The notes beneath the pieces were generated by a model, which was given only the letters and a program-made list of their open reading frames with translations, ran no database searches and was not told where the DNA came from. The position numbers and the translations under genes are program-made. Of a stretch of DNA of 64,000 nt, positions 1 to 6,238 are shown in pieces. This stretch comes from UBA9659 sp965208605 (GTDB lineage: Bacteria; Pseudomonadota; Gammaproteobacteria; Pseudomonadales; Azotimanducaceae), in assembly GCA_965208605.1 (NCBI GenBank), contig OZ242345.1, positions 930,001 to 994,000 on the forward strand, written 5' to 3'. Positions within the stretch are counted from its first letter, which is position 1. The number at the start of each line of letters is the position of its first letter.

Positions 1-334
1 CTAGCTTGGGGCTAGCGACTTTTAGGCTGGGGTCTTCTGAGCGGTGTTGCTCACGCAGAAGATAGCGATAGAGCCCTCTCAGGCAAGACAAACATCTCGC
101 GGTGGAACGCCCTTGCAAGCCGCGTTCCAGACGTGCCGATAGGTACTGCAAAATATCTTCATGCTGGACCCCGAGTAGGGTCTTTTGACGGCTATCCAGC
201 CAGGTGGAGAAGGCTTTCAGATCCTGGCGGTATGACTTTATGGTGTTATCGCTGAGGCCTCTTTCAAGCCAGAGGCTGTCCAGGAATTTCTTAATGAGGG
301 TCTCATCAGCCGAGGGCGCCACATGGATAACCAC
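1..334 (-). CDS. xerD: Tyrosine recombinase XerD, N-terminal part (runs off the window)
   Basis: Translating the minus strand from a GTG at 334 (or an in-frame GTG at 322) gives about 110 residues that match the N-terminal core-binding (SAM-like) domain of XerD: FLDSLWLERGLSDNT near the start, then SYRQDL, a basic helix around LERGLQGRSTAR, and SPKL at the window edge. XerD acts with XerC at dif to resolve chromosome dimers; the catalytic Arg and Tyr residues belong to the C-terminal domain, which lies outside the window. The gene follows rplS by 11 bp in the same direction, so it probably ends that operon. No strong ribosome binding site separates the two GTG candidates. Identification comes from family motifs and is firm; the start is not. 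Confidence 0.88.
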   Translation of the reverse strand, partial: MVIHVAPSADETLIKKFLDSLWLERGLSDNTIKSYRQDLKAFSTWLDSRQKTLLGVQHEDILQYLSARLERGLQGRSTARCLSCLRGLYRYLLREQHRSEDPSLKVASPKL

Positions 335-345
335 TTATTCTGTAG

Positions 346-699
346 TTAGTTGAGCTTCTCTTTGATGCGCGCCGACCTACCACTCAGCTCACGCAGATAA
401 TAGAGTTTGGCTTGACGCACATCTCCACGACGCTTAACGCTGATGCTCTCAATCTGCATGCTATGGGTCTGGAATACGCGCTCCACGCCAACACCATGGG
501 AAATCTTGCGCAGGGTGAAGGCGGAATTAAGACCTCGATTGCGCTTGCCGATCACCACGCCTTCAAAAGCCTGTAATCTTTCCCGATTGCCCTCGCGCAC
601 TCGAACCTGCACCGCTAGAGTGTCCCCTGGATTGAACTCAGGAACGTCCTGCTTGAGTTGAGTCTGCTCCACTATTTCAATAATTTTATTTTTGCTCAT
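346..699 (-). CDS. rplS: 50S ribosomal protein L19
   Basis: 117 residues, the usual length of L19, beginning MSKNKIIEIVEQTQ and carrying the family segment FNPGDTLAVQVRVREGNRERLQAFEG (shown in part) and the C-terminal RAKLYYLR-like motif (QAKLYYLRELSGRSARI). L19 sits at the 30S-50S interface of the ribosome. The ATG overlaps the trmD stop by four bases (ATGA), implying translational coupling in the rpsP-rimM-trmD-rplS operon, whose order is the classical gammaproteobacterial one. Confidence 0.98.
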   Translation of the reverse strand: MSKNKIIEIVEQTQLKQDVPEFNPGDTLAVQVRVREGNRERLQAFEGVVIGKRNRGLNSAFTLRKISHGVGVERVFQTHSMQIESISVKRRGDVRQAKLYYLRELSGRSARIKEKLN

Positions 700-1430
700 G
701 TCATTTCCTCATGCTGGTAGCGCTTCAGCAGTTTTTGTTCTTCTTCGCTTAGGTTTCGTAGTAGCTCGGGGCGTCTATCCTGCGTCCTTCCCAGGGCTTG
801 CATCTTCCGCCAGGTCGCAATCGCCTGGTGGTTACCACTCAGCAAAACATCCGGTATGGACTTACCATCAATCAGCTCAGGCCGGGTGTACTGCGGGCCC
901 TTCAGCAGACCATCCGTGAATGAATCTCGGTGCACGGATTCCTGAGCACCCAGGACACCGGGTATCAACCGGGTCATGCCATCAAGCAACAACATGGCGG
1001 GTAATTCACCGCCAGTGACGACGAAGTCACCAATGGAAATTTCTTCGTCAATCATTGCTTCAATCAAACGTTCATCAATACCTTCATAGCGACCCGCGAC
1101 CAACACCAGTGCCGGTTCAGCGGAGAGCCTGAGCAGTAATTCATGCTCCGCCTGCCGACCCTGGGGAGACATATAAATCACTGGGCAGTGAGTATCTGCC
1201 TTCGCCTTCGCCGCGAGTATCGCATCCCTCAGGGGCTGCACCTTCATCAGCATCCCAGGACCACCACCATAAGGCTTGTCGTCCACCTGCTTATGAGGGT
1301 CGGGTGCAAAATCCCGAGGATTCCAAAACTCCAGCGTCAATAGTTGCTTATCTATCGCCCGGCGAGTGATACCAAAATCTGATACCGCCTGGAACATATC
1401 GGGGAATAATGACACTAGCCCTATCCACAC
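696..1430 (-). CDS. trmD: tRNA (guanine-37-N1)-methyltransferase TrmD
   Basis: 244 residues. The SPOUT trefoil-knot segments are visible: MSPQGRQ, VAGRYEGIDERL and SIGDFVVTGGELPAMLLLD, which form the S-adenosylmethionine site. TrmD methylates N1 of G37 next to the anticodon and prevents +1 frameshifting. It starts with MWIGLVSLFPDMF, typical of the family. It lies 27 bp after rimM and overlaps rplS by four bases. Confidence 0.98.
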   Translation of the reverse strand: MWIGLVSLFPDMFQAVSDFGITRRAIDKQLLTLEFWNPRDFAPDPHKQVDDKPYGGGPGMLMKVQPLRDAILAAKAKADTHCPVIYMSPQGRQAEHELLLRLSAEPALVLVAGRYEGIDERLIEAMIDEEISIGDFVVTGGELPAMLLLDGMTRLIPGVLGAQESVHRDSFTDGLLKGPQYTRPELIDGKSIPDVLLSGNHQAIATWRKMQALGRTQDRRPELLRNLSEEEQKLLKRYQHEEMT

Positions 1431-1457
1431 AACCTACTCCACGGGATGATTGTTTTT

Positions 1458-2006
1458 TCAGTAGTCTGGATCCCAGAGCACTTCTATTTCGCCGGTCTCC
1501 CAGTCGACCCCTTTAACCACTCGTTGCTGCACATAGGGAATCAATCTCTGTCTGTTATCAACACTGGCCGGGCTGGGCATCACTACCAGAACATCATTGG
1601 CACCGGTTTCCAGCAGCTGCTCAACCTCACCCAAAATCACTTGCTTATCGTTCCTGACGGTCAAGCCTTCCAACTCAAACCAGTAGACTTCTCCAGCTTC
1701 CAGGGACGGAAGAACATCTTGATGCACATAGATGTCGTATCCCGTCAGACTGTCCGCTTCCTCCCGATCCTCAATCGTCTTGAGCTGAGCGATCAGTCGC
1801 CGCCCTTGCGTGTGCCCAGTGATGACTTCAACTTGTGTCTGGTCGCCGTCCCTGTGCAGGATCCAGGGGCTATATCCAAAAATTGCCTCCCTCGGGTCGG
1901 TATAGGAAAACACCTTTACCCCACCCTGGATGCCATGACTACCTCTGATGCTACCGAGGCGCACTTCACCCGGGGGCACCTTATCAGGCCGCAACTTCCT
2001 CATCAT
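1458..2006 (-). CDS. rimM: Ribosome maturation factor RimM
   Basis: About 182 residues. The family signature LGSIRGSHGIQGGVKVFSYT is present, followed by the PRC-barrel half with VYWFELEGLTV and GANDVLVV, ending in VLWDPDY. RimM helps mature the 30S head and binds S19. Two adjacent ATGs (2006, 2003) give 14-15 residues before the conserved VRLG and would overlap the end of rpsP by 20-23 bases; a GTG at 1979, just past the rpsP stop, gives a short five-residue lead. Neither has a clear Shine-Dalgarno sequence, so the start is uncertain. An open frame also extends upstream to 2033. Confidence 0.92.
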   Translation of the reverse strand: MMRKLRPDKVPPGEVRLGSIRGSHGIQGGVKVFSYTDPREAIFGYSPWILHRDGDQTQVEVITGHTQGRRLIAQLKTIEDREEADSLTGYDIYVHQDVLPSLEAGEVYWFELEGLTVRNDKQVILGEVEQLLETGANDVLVVMPSPASVDNRQRLIPYVQQRVVKGVDWETGEIEVLWDPDY

Positions 2007-2358
2007 CAGTTGGCGAGGCGGTGCTCTCGGCAACTACTGGCGTCTCTTCTGAAGTGTCTACCGCGGGGATGAGGGGCTTATCCTCCGGTGCTTTTTTGTA
2101 ATCACGCACAACTTTTTTGACCCGGTCGGACATCTGCGCACCCTGCCGGACCCAGTAATCCAGACGGTCAAGATCTATCCGTACTCTTTCCGGAATATGC
2201 TGTTGAGCATCAGCAGCTTTGGGGACCCGGGGCAAAGGGTCATAAAAGCCAAGCCGTTCAATAAACCGCCCGTCTCTGGATCTGCGTTGATCAGCAACGT
2301 GAATGTGATAAAAGGGGCGCTTCCTACCACCACTGCGCGCCAAGCGAATTACAACCAT
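1984..2358 (-). CDS. rpsP: 30S ribosomal protein S16 with acidic C-terminal tail
   Basis: First gene of the operon. ATG at 2358 is preceded by AGAGGAATCAAG, a good Shine-Dalgarno sequence, and begins MVVIRLARSGGRKRPFYHI, the invariant S16 start. The folded S16 part ends near KVVRDYKKA (about residue 85). It is followed by about 40 residues rich in Pro, Thr, Asp and Glu that most S16 proteins lack. The stop overlaps the likely rimM start. Upstream a TATAAT box at 2500-2505 (minus strand) fits the operon promoter. Confidence 0.96.
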   Translation of the reverse strand: MVVIRLARSGGRKRPFYHIHVADQRRSRDGRFIERLGFYDPLPRVPKAADAQQHIPERVRIDLDRLDYWVRQGAQMSDRVKKVVRDYKKAPEDKPLIPAVDTSEETPVVAESTASPTDDEEVAA

Positions 2359-2469
2359 CTTGATTCCTCTGTTCAATAGATTCAGCAAATCAACGCCTTG
2401 AATAGCTCAGACAAGCCGGGGCTGATTTGCACTATGATTTGTACGATAATTTACACGACAAACCACCAC

Positions 2470-2530
2470 CGAACGCAACCAGCGTTCTGAAGGTGCGGTA
2501 TTATACGGAAACAAACGCCTGATTAAAACC
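2470..2530 (-). promoter_or_regulatory. Probable promoter and leader hairpin of the rpsP operon
   Basis: On the minus strand a perfect -10 hexamer TATAAT lies at 2500-2505. The -35 region about 17 bp upstream is only TTTTAA-like, so the promoter rests mainly on its -10. Just downstream, in the presumed 5' leader, GAACGC TGGTT GCGTTC (about 2470-2486) forms a six-base-pair hairpin. The leader would be about 140 nt, long for a ribosomal protein operon. Confidence 0.5.
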
Positions 2531-2548
2531 TGAAAAACACCCTAATCC

Positions 2549-2640
2549 TTCCCGCCGTCATTCTGGCCCTCCCCCGTCATTCTCGATCTTGCTCGGGAAT
2601 GACGGGCTGGTATGACGGCTTCGCTCGCGGTATCGGCCAT
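2549..2640. repeat. Intergenic palindromic repeat block (CGTCATTCTCG family)
   Basis: Three partial copies of the dispersed CGTCATTCT element in a row, one of them with the core CTCGATCTTGCTCGGGAAT flanked on both sides by CGTCA/TGACG so that the whole can fold back. It marks the boundary between the core operon and the accessory region. Confidence 0.75.
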
Positions 2641-2716
2641 CACCCACTGCGCCCTGTTTTCCCTTGCAGAGGCCGCATTATGCCCGCTATCTCTGGGTGC
2701 CATAACAACTCTTCGC

Positions 2717-2775
2717 AAAATTGCATGAATTTTACAGAAAAAAACTTGCAGTTTTGAGCCAAAGCACCATACTGG
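2717..2775 (+). promoter_or_regulatory. Candidate promoter and operator of the AbiE-like pair
   Basis: AAAATT GCATG AATTTT at 2717-2733 is a perfect 6-bp inverted repeat. It is followed by TTGCAG and, 16 bp on, CATACT, a plausible -35/-10 pair placing transcription just upstream of the antitoxin ATG at 2796. AbiEi antitoxins autorepress by binding inverted repeats in their promoter, so the palindrome is a reasonable operator candidate. This is inferred from position only. Confidence 0.4.
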
Positions 2776-2795
2776 GCTACGTTACGGAGTCTGCT

Positions 2796-3392
2796 ATGAC
2801 AGCCTTGGATACATTGAAGCGGAAATTGCGCCCGGGGCAGGTCTATCGTCGGGCCGATCTGGCGCGCTGGTCCAGCGCGGTTGACCGTCATCTGCGGCAG
2901 TTGGTGGATGAAAGCCGTCTCGTCAAAGTGTCCGGCGGCCTATACCGGGTGCCCGAAAAAACGCGCTTTGGCGATGCGCCGGCCGATCCTGGCAAGCTCG
3001 TTGAACGATTTCTCAAAGACGACCGCTTCCTCCTGATATCCCCCAACGCCTACAATGGTCTCGGCATCGGCGCGACGCAACTCTATAACGAAACCATCGT
3101 TTACAACGCCAAACGCCACGGGCGCCATGAGCTCGATAGACGCCAGTTTCACTTTCGCGTGAAGCCGTTTTTCCCGGCTCAAGCAACGGCAGAATTTCTG
3201 CTGGTCGATCTGGTCGATAACCTCTGGCGGTTCGCCGAAGATGAAAAAACAATTCAGGTGCAGGTTGAAAGACGCGCGCAAAAGATGGATCCAAAGCGGC
3301 TCGGCAAAGCCGTGCGCGCCTATGGTGGGCGACACGCAAAACGTTTCTTTGCCCCTCTGGTCGGCGATACCTCATTGCGGGCAACGGCTTAG
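2796..3392 (+). CDS. AbiEi-type antitoxin (type IV toxin-antitoxin family)
   Basis: 198 residues from the ATG at 2796, which has GGAG seven bases upstream; an in-frame ATG at 2721 lies inside the presumed promoter. The N-terminal third (TLKRKLRPGQVYRRADLARW, then a helix-turn-helix-like stretch and VKVSGGLYRVPEKTRFG) resembles the winged-helix domain of AbiEi/DUF6088 antitoxins. The rest (LISPNAYNGLGIGATQLYNE, FHFRVKPFF) matches the C-terminal antitoxin domain. The stop overlaps the GTG of the next gene by one base (TAGTG), the standard antitoxin-toxin layout. The toxin partner is broken, so this is an orphan antitoxin. Confidence 0.75.
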   Translation: MTALDTLKRKLRPGQVYRRADLARWSSAVDRHLRQLVDESRLVKVSGGLYRVPEKTRFGDAPADPGKLVERFLKDDRFLLISPNAYNGLGIGATQLYNETIVYNAKRHGRHELDRRQFHFRVKPFFPAQATAEFLLVDLVDNLWRFAEDEKTIQVQVERRAQKMDPKRLGKAVRAYGGRHAKRFFAPLVGDTSLRATA

Positions 3393-3939
3393 TGTATCTC
3401 CACGACTTGCCTGAATTTGCCGACCTCCTCGCCATTGTCGGACGCGAGCATCGCATTGAACCCGCTCTCGTCGAAAAAGACTATTGGATCATGCACTGCC
3501 TGTTCGGCTTGCAAAGGGCGCGTTATGCCTTTGAGTTAAAAGGCGGCACGTCTTTGTCCAAAGGCTATCAACTCATCCATCGCTTCTCTGAAGACATTGA
3601 CATAAAAATCATGCCGCCTGACGACCTGCCGGCCGGCAAAAACCAGGCTCATGGCCGCAAAGTTTTATTCGTCATTATTACGATATCTTCTACCTTTTGC
3701 AGTCGAAAGACGTGCAAACGTTCGTCGGCACACCCGAATATGTAAGGCATAAAATGGTGCGCTTTCGGCAGCAAGACCAAAGCAACATTGAGCAAAGCGA
3801 GGCCTTCCTGCTCCGGGATCCGGATATACGCAAGCAGTTTGAACGCGCTTATATGACAACGAGCAGCTTGTATTATCGCGAGATGCCGTCATTCTCGGAA
3901 ATACTCGATGCCATCCAGAGCGTCGCCAATCGACTGTGA
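3392..3939 (+). pseudogene. AbiEii/AbiGii-type nucleotidyltransferase toxin, internally deleted
   Basis: Starts at GTG 3392. The first reading frame gives the toxin's N-terminus (VEKDYWIMHCLFGL, then ELKGGTSLSKGYQLIHRFSEDIDIKI), which contains the GGTSLSK and SEDID nucleotidyltransferase motifs. After about residue 75 this frame leaves the family and stops at 3745. The C-terminal part continues in a different frame from about 3655 (HYYDIFYLLQSKDVQTF ... FSEILDAIQSVANRL) to the stop at 3939. Intact members are about 300 residues; here N- and C-terminal parts sum to only about 180, so roughly 100 or more central residues are missing and the frames no longer match. The toxin is almost certainly inactive. 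Confidence 0.78.
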
Positions 3940-3944
3940 TCCTG

Positions 3945-4170
3945 GGCGCAGGGAGGCCGGGTGAGGGCGCGGGGCGGCCTAAGCCGCCAGAAGGCGCGGG
4001 GACTCCGCGCCGTCATGCTCAGCGGGAATCCAGAGGAACAAAGGCAACCACCTCCCACCGTCATTCTCGAGCTTGCTCGGGAATCCAGTAAAAAAGAGTA
4101 TTGTTTTCCGATTTACCCCGGTCCTCTAACCCGTCAGAGGGCAAGCGCGAGGGTGACGGCAAGAGGGCAC
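3945..4170. repeat. Composite intergenic repeat block
   Basis: Contains several modules found elsewhere in the window: a GC-rich GGCGGCTTACGGC-type hairpin (about 3970-4010), CCGTCATGCTCAGCGGGAATCC, the link GAGGAACAAAGGCAACCACC, CCGTCATTCTCGAGCTTGC with GGGAATCC, and the AAAAAAGAGTATTG ... TTTACCCCGGTCC module that recurs at 20280, 20525, 52000 and 53360. It truncates the surface-protein remnant that follows. Confidence 0.85.
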
Positions 4171-4391
4171 CGGAAGCGGAAGAAGTCCCGTTCAGTCAAA
4201 CTAGACACCTCTTCAGAGAAGGTGAAGTCGTGCGTCTGTCGATGGCCAATCACCCCGGCGGCAAGGGTGCCGAAGTCCACCGTCACCGGCGTGGCGGGGG
4301 GCCGGGCCGTGCTAATCCCGGAAAGCGAGACCGCGCCTGTTGCCAGCAACAGTGCCGAGACAAAAATGAATTGGCTGAGATCTTTGTTCAT
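4134..4391 (-). pseudogene. 5' remnant of an Ig-like surface protein gene
   Basis: Minus-strand frame of 85 residues beginning MNKDLSQFIFVSALLLATG, a signal peptide similar to that of the giant adhesin at 14491-19908. It is followed by VDFGTLAAGVIGHRQTHDFTFSEEVSSLTERDF, which aligns with the adhesin's Ig-like module (VDWGTIAVGVVGTAQEHDITFSEAV). After one partial module the frame runs into the dispersed repeat (about 4134-4190) and ends. It is therefore a paralogous fragment cut by repeat sequence, not a functional gene. The mobile unit at 4414-5811 lies 15-22 bp upstream of its start codon. Confidence 0.7.
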
Positions 4392-4405
4392 AAGTTATTG
4401 GATTG

Positions 4406-5819
4406 ATAGATAAGGGAATTATATACTTGTTTAATCATATTTCTCATTTTCTTTGATCGATCCATTCCCGATTTTCGACTGTTCAATGGATCTATTGAAT
4501 TCTATTAATTTTTCTTTAGAAATATCACTCTCTACATTTAATCTAAGTTCTTTTTCAATATTCAATACATGAGTCATTAATCTAGGAATACCGGGTTCAT
4601 ATAATAATGATTTATCTTCTTTCCAAATAAAATCAATATCAATAAATGTTTGTAGACGTTCAACATCTGACAATGTATTTGATGAATCAATTAATAAATT
4701 ATCCTCAATAATTTCTTCAATCATGCCCTTTGTCATTGATTTTGTATTTTGAAATCCTTGTGCAATTGCACTTACTGTTGATTTCAATTTAAGTACATCA
4801 ATACTATCTTTACGCTCATCATAAAACCGCTTTTTCTTAATAGAAACAGCAGGTTTTACAGCCTCAACCTGTTCATCAGTAATACACATCACATTTTCTT
4901 TCTTTGCTTCTTCCCATAAAGAACTACCCCAAACTTGTAAAAAATACGGATAGCATTGACTACTCTCAACAATGATAGACAAAGCGTCATTAGTTATTTC
5001 TATGCCCTCATCCTCAAACGGCTTACTTATCGCATCTGCCGCAGGCTGCGCGTCCAATCGACCAAGAGAAACCATTTCTGAACGCTCAACAAAAGTAGCA
5101 CCAACTGTACGTAAAAAATTACGCAATCCAGGAGTTCCAGCCAAAACCAACATAAGAGGCATTTCTTTACTAACCGTTTGATAGACGTTCAATAAATCAT
5201 TACACAGACCTGAGTCCATCTTATGTGCTTCGTCCAATAATAATATCAATGGACGTTTTTTATTCTTTTCTATTATAGTCTTTGCAAATCCTCTCACCAT
5301 AGATTCTCTCAACTCAACACCAGCATTAGCTGTTGCACCATATAATCCAACGCCACCACTAAATTTCTTAAGGTTACCTAATTTTTCCATAAACCAAGAT
5401 GATGTCGGTAACAAAGATTTACGCAAATCAAGTGGTGAATGTAATTCATTAGGTGTTATCCACTCAACACGAATTGGATTCCCTTCTACCTCACTTTGCC
5501 CAACTTCATCTTTGAACCAACTTAACAATGCTGTTTTACCTATTCCTCTAGGTCCATACATAACAGTAGGAGCAGACGGCGATACACCAACAGACAATTC
5601 GCCCAATAAAGTTTTAAATAAATTTTGCTCATCTTCACGCCCTGCAAGATAAGGCGGTAATTTCCCGGTACCAGGTTTAAATGGATTTATATTTTGAGTT
5701 GATTCCATAACGGCCTCTTAAATTTTCAAATAAAACCAGCGATTTTATCTTGCAATCAATTCTTTACAAGGCTAGGGGAACTAATAATGGTTAAATAAGT
5801 ATATAATTCCCATAGATAA
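4406..5819. mobile_element. 1.4 kb mobile unit with 25-bp inverted ends and 8-bp target duplication, carrying an AAA ATPase
   Basis: The left end at 4414-4438 and the reverse complement of the right end at 5787-5811 agree at 23 of 25 positions, both beginning GGGAATTATATACTT. Directly outside each end is the same octamer ATAGATAA (4406-4413 and 5812-5819), a perfect direct repeat of the kind left by transposition. The element proper is 1398 bp. Its only gene is the AAA ATPase at 4431-5708, whose stop codon lies inside the left inverted repeat, so the gene fills the element as a transposase would in an insertion sequence. No DDE transposase is present. The AT-rich composition contrasts with the flanks. 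It resembles a non-autonomous insertion cassette with a passenger gene, but no known family is assigned. Confidence 0.82.
4431..5708 (-). CDS. AAA ATPase (AAA_16/Orc1-like), passenger gene of the mobile unit
   Basis: 425 residues. PYLAGREDEQNLF near residue 20 is the N-terminal box of AAA_16/Cdc6-like ATPases; Walker A is GPRGIGKTALL (about residue 53), Walker B LILLLDEAHKMD (about 155), and a sensor-1-like LVLAGTPGLRNFL (about 190) follows. The C-terminal 200 residues resemble a winged-helix region, with a charged tail. AGAGG sits five bases before the ATG. It is strongly AT-rich. A paralogue of similar length lies at 20719-21891. What it acts on is unknown: there is no transposase, nuclease or helicase domain, so a role as transposition helper, regulator or defence ATPase cannot be distinguished. 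Confidence 0.85.
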   Translation of the reverse strand: MESTQNINPFKPGTGKLPPYLAGREDEQNLFKTLLGELSVGVSPSAPTVMYGPRGIGKTALLSWFKDEVGQSEVEGNPIRVEWITPNELHSPLDLRKSLLPTSSWFMEKLGNLKKFSGGVGLYGATANAGVELRESMVRGFAKTIIEKNKKRPLILLLDEAHKMDSGLCNDLLNVYQTVSKEMPLMLVLAGTPGLRNFLRTVGATFVERSEMVSLGRLDAQPAADAISKPFEDEGIEITNDALSIIVESSQCYPYFLQVWGSSLWEEAKKENVMCITDEQVEAVKPAVSIKKKRFYDERKDSIDVLKLKSTVSAIAQGFQNTKSMTKGMIEEIIEDNLLIDSSNTLSDVERLQTFIDIDFIWKEDKSLLYEPGIPRLMTHVLNIEKELRLNVESDISKEKLIEFNRSIEQSKIGNGSIKENEKYD

Positions 5820-6238
5820 GAATACAGTCGTAGTATTCCCCGTCAAGGGGGGACAACTTATAACTGGAGTTCTGCTTGGATTCAATTCTTAAATGTACCG
5901 AAAATGGTACAGCTCGTCAATATCATTATTGTGCTGTATCATTCCGACCTCGGCAAACGTGCATGGCTCCCAGGTGCTTCCCGACCTTCTGCATGGAGGC
6001 ATCGGCTGGGGTGACAACAACACCCCGTTCTTGACCCAGACATGCGACAGACTGTACCGCTCGTCCTCTGGATTCCGCCTGCGACAAGAGGACAAGCTCG
6101 AGAATGACGGCGCGGGGCGCCGTAAGCCGCCAGCACCGCAAGATAATAGGGCTTTGCTGTCAGCATCAAAGCCAGTCGCCACAGGCGGGGGCGACTGGCA
6201 GCGGGGAACCAGAGGAACAAAGATGATAAGGAGCCGAT
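5820..6238. repeat. Non-coding stretch with palindromic repeat modules
   Basis: No convincing gene. 5876-5893 shares CTTGGATTCAATTCTTAA with 56464-56482. GTACC GAAAAT GGTAC at 5893-5908 is a small palindrome. From about 6070 to 6230 lie the dispersed modules GGATTCCGCCTGCGACAAGA, CTCGAGAATGACGGCGCGG, the GGCGCCGTAAGCCGCC hairpin and AACCAGAGGAACAAAG. The segment 5940-6060 has open frames on the minus strand without any recognisable family. Confidence 0.6.

Noticed and set aside
3961..4413. 150-codon plus-strand frame
   Set aside because: It consists of repeat modules and the antisense of the surface-protein remnant.
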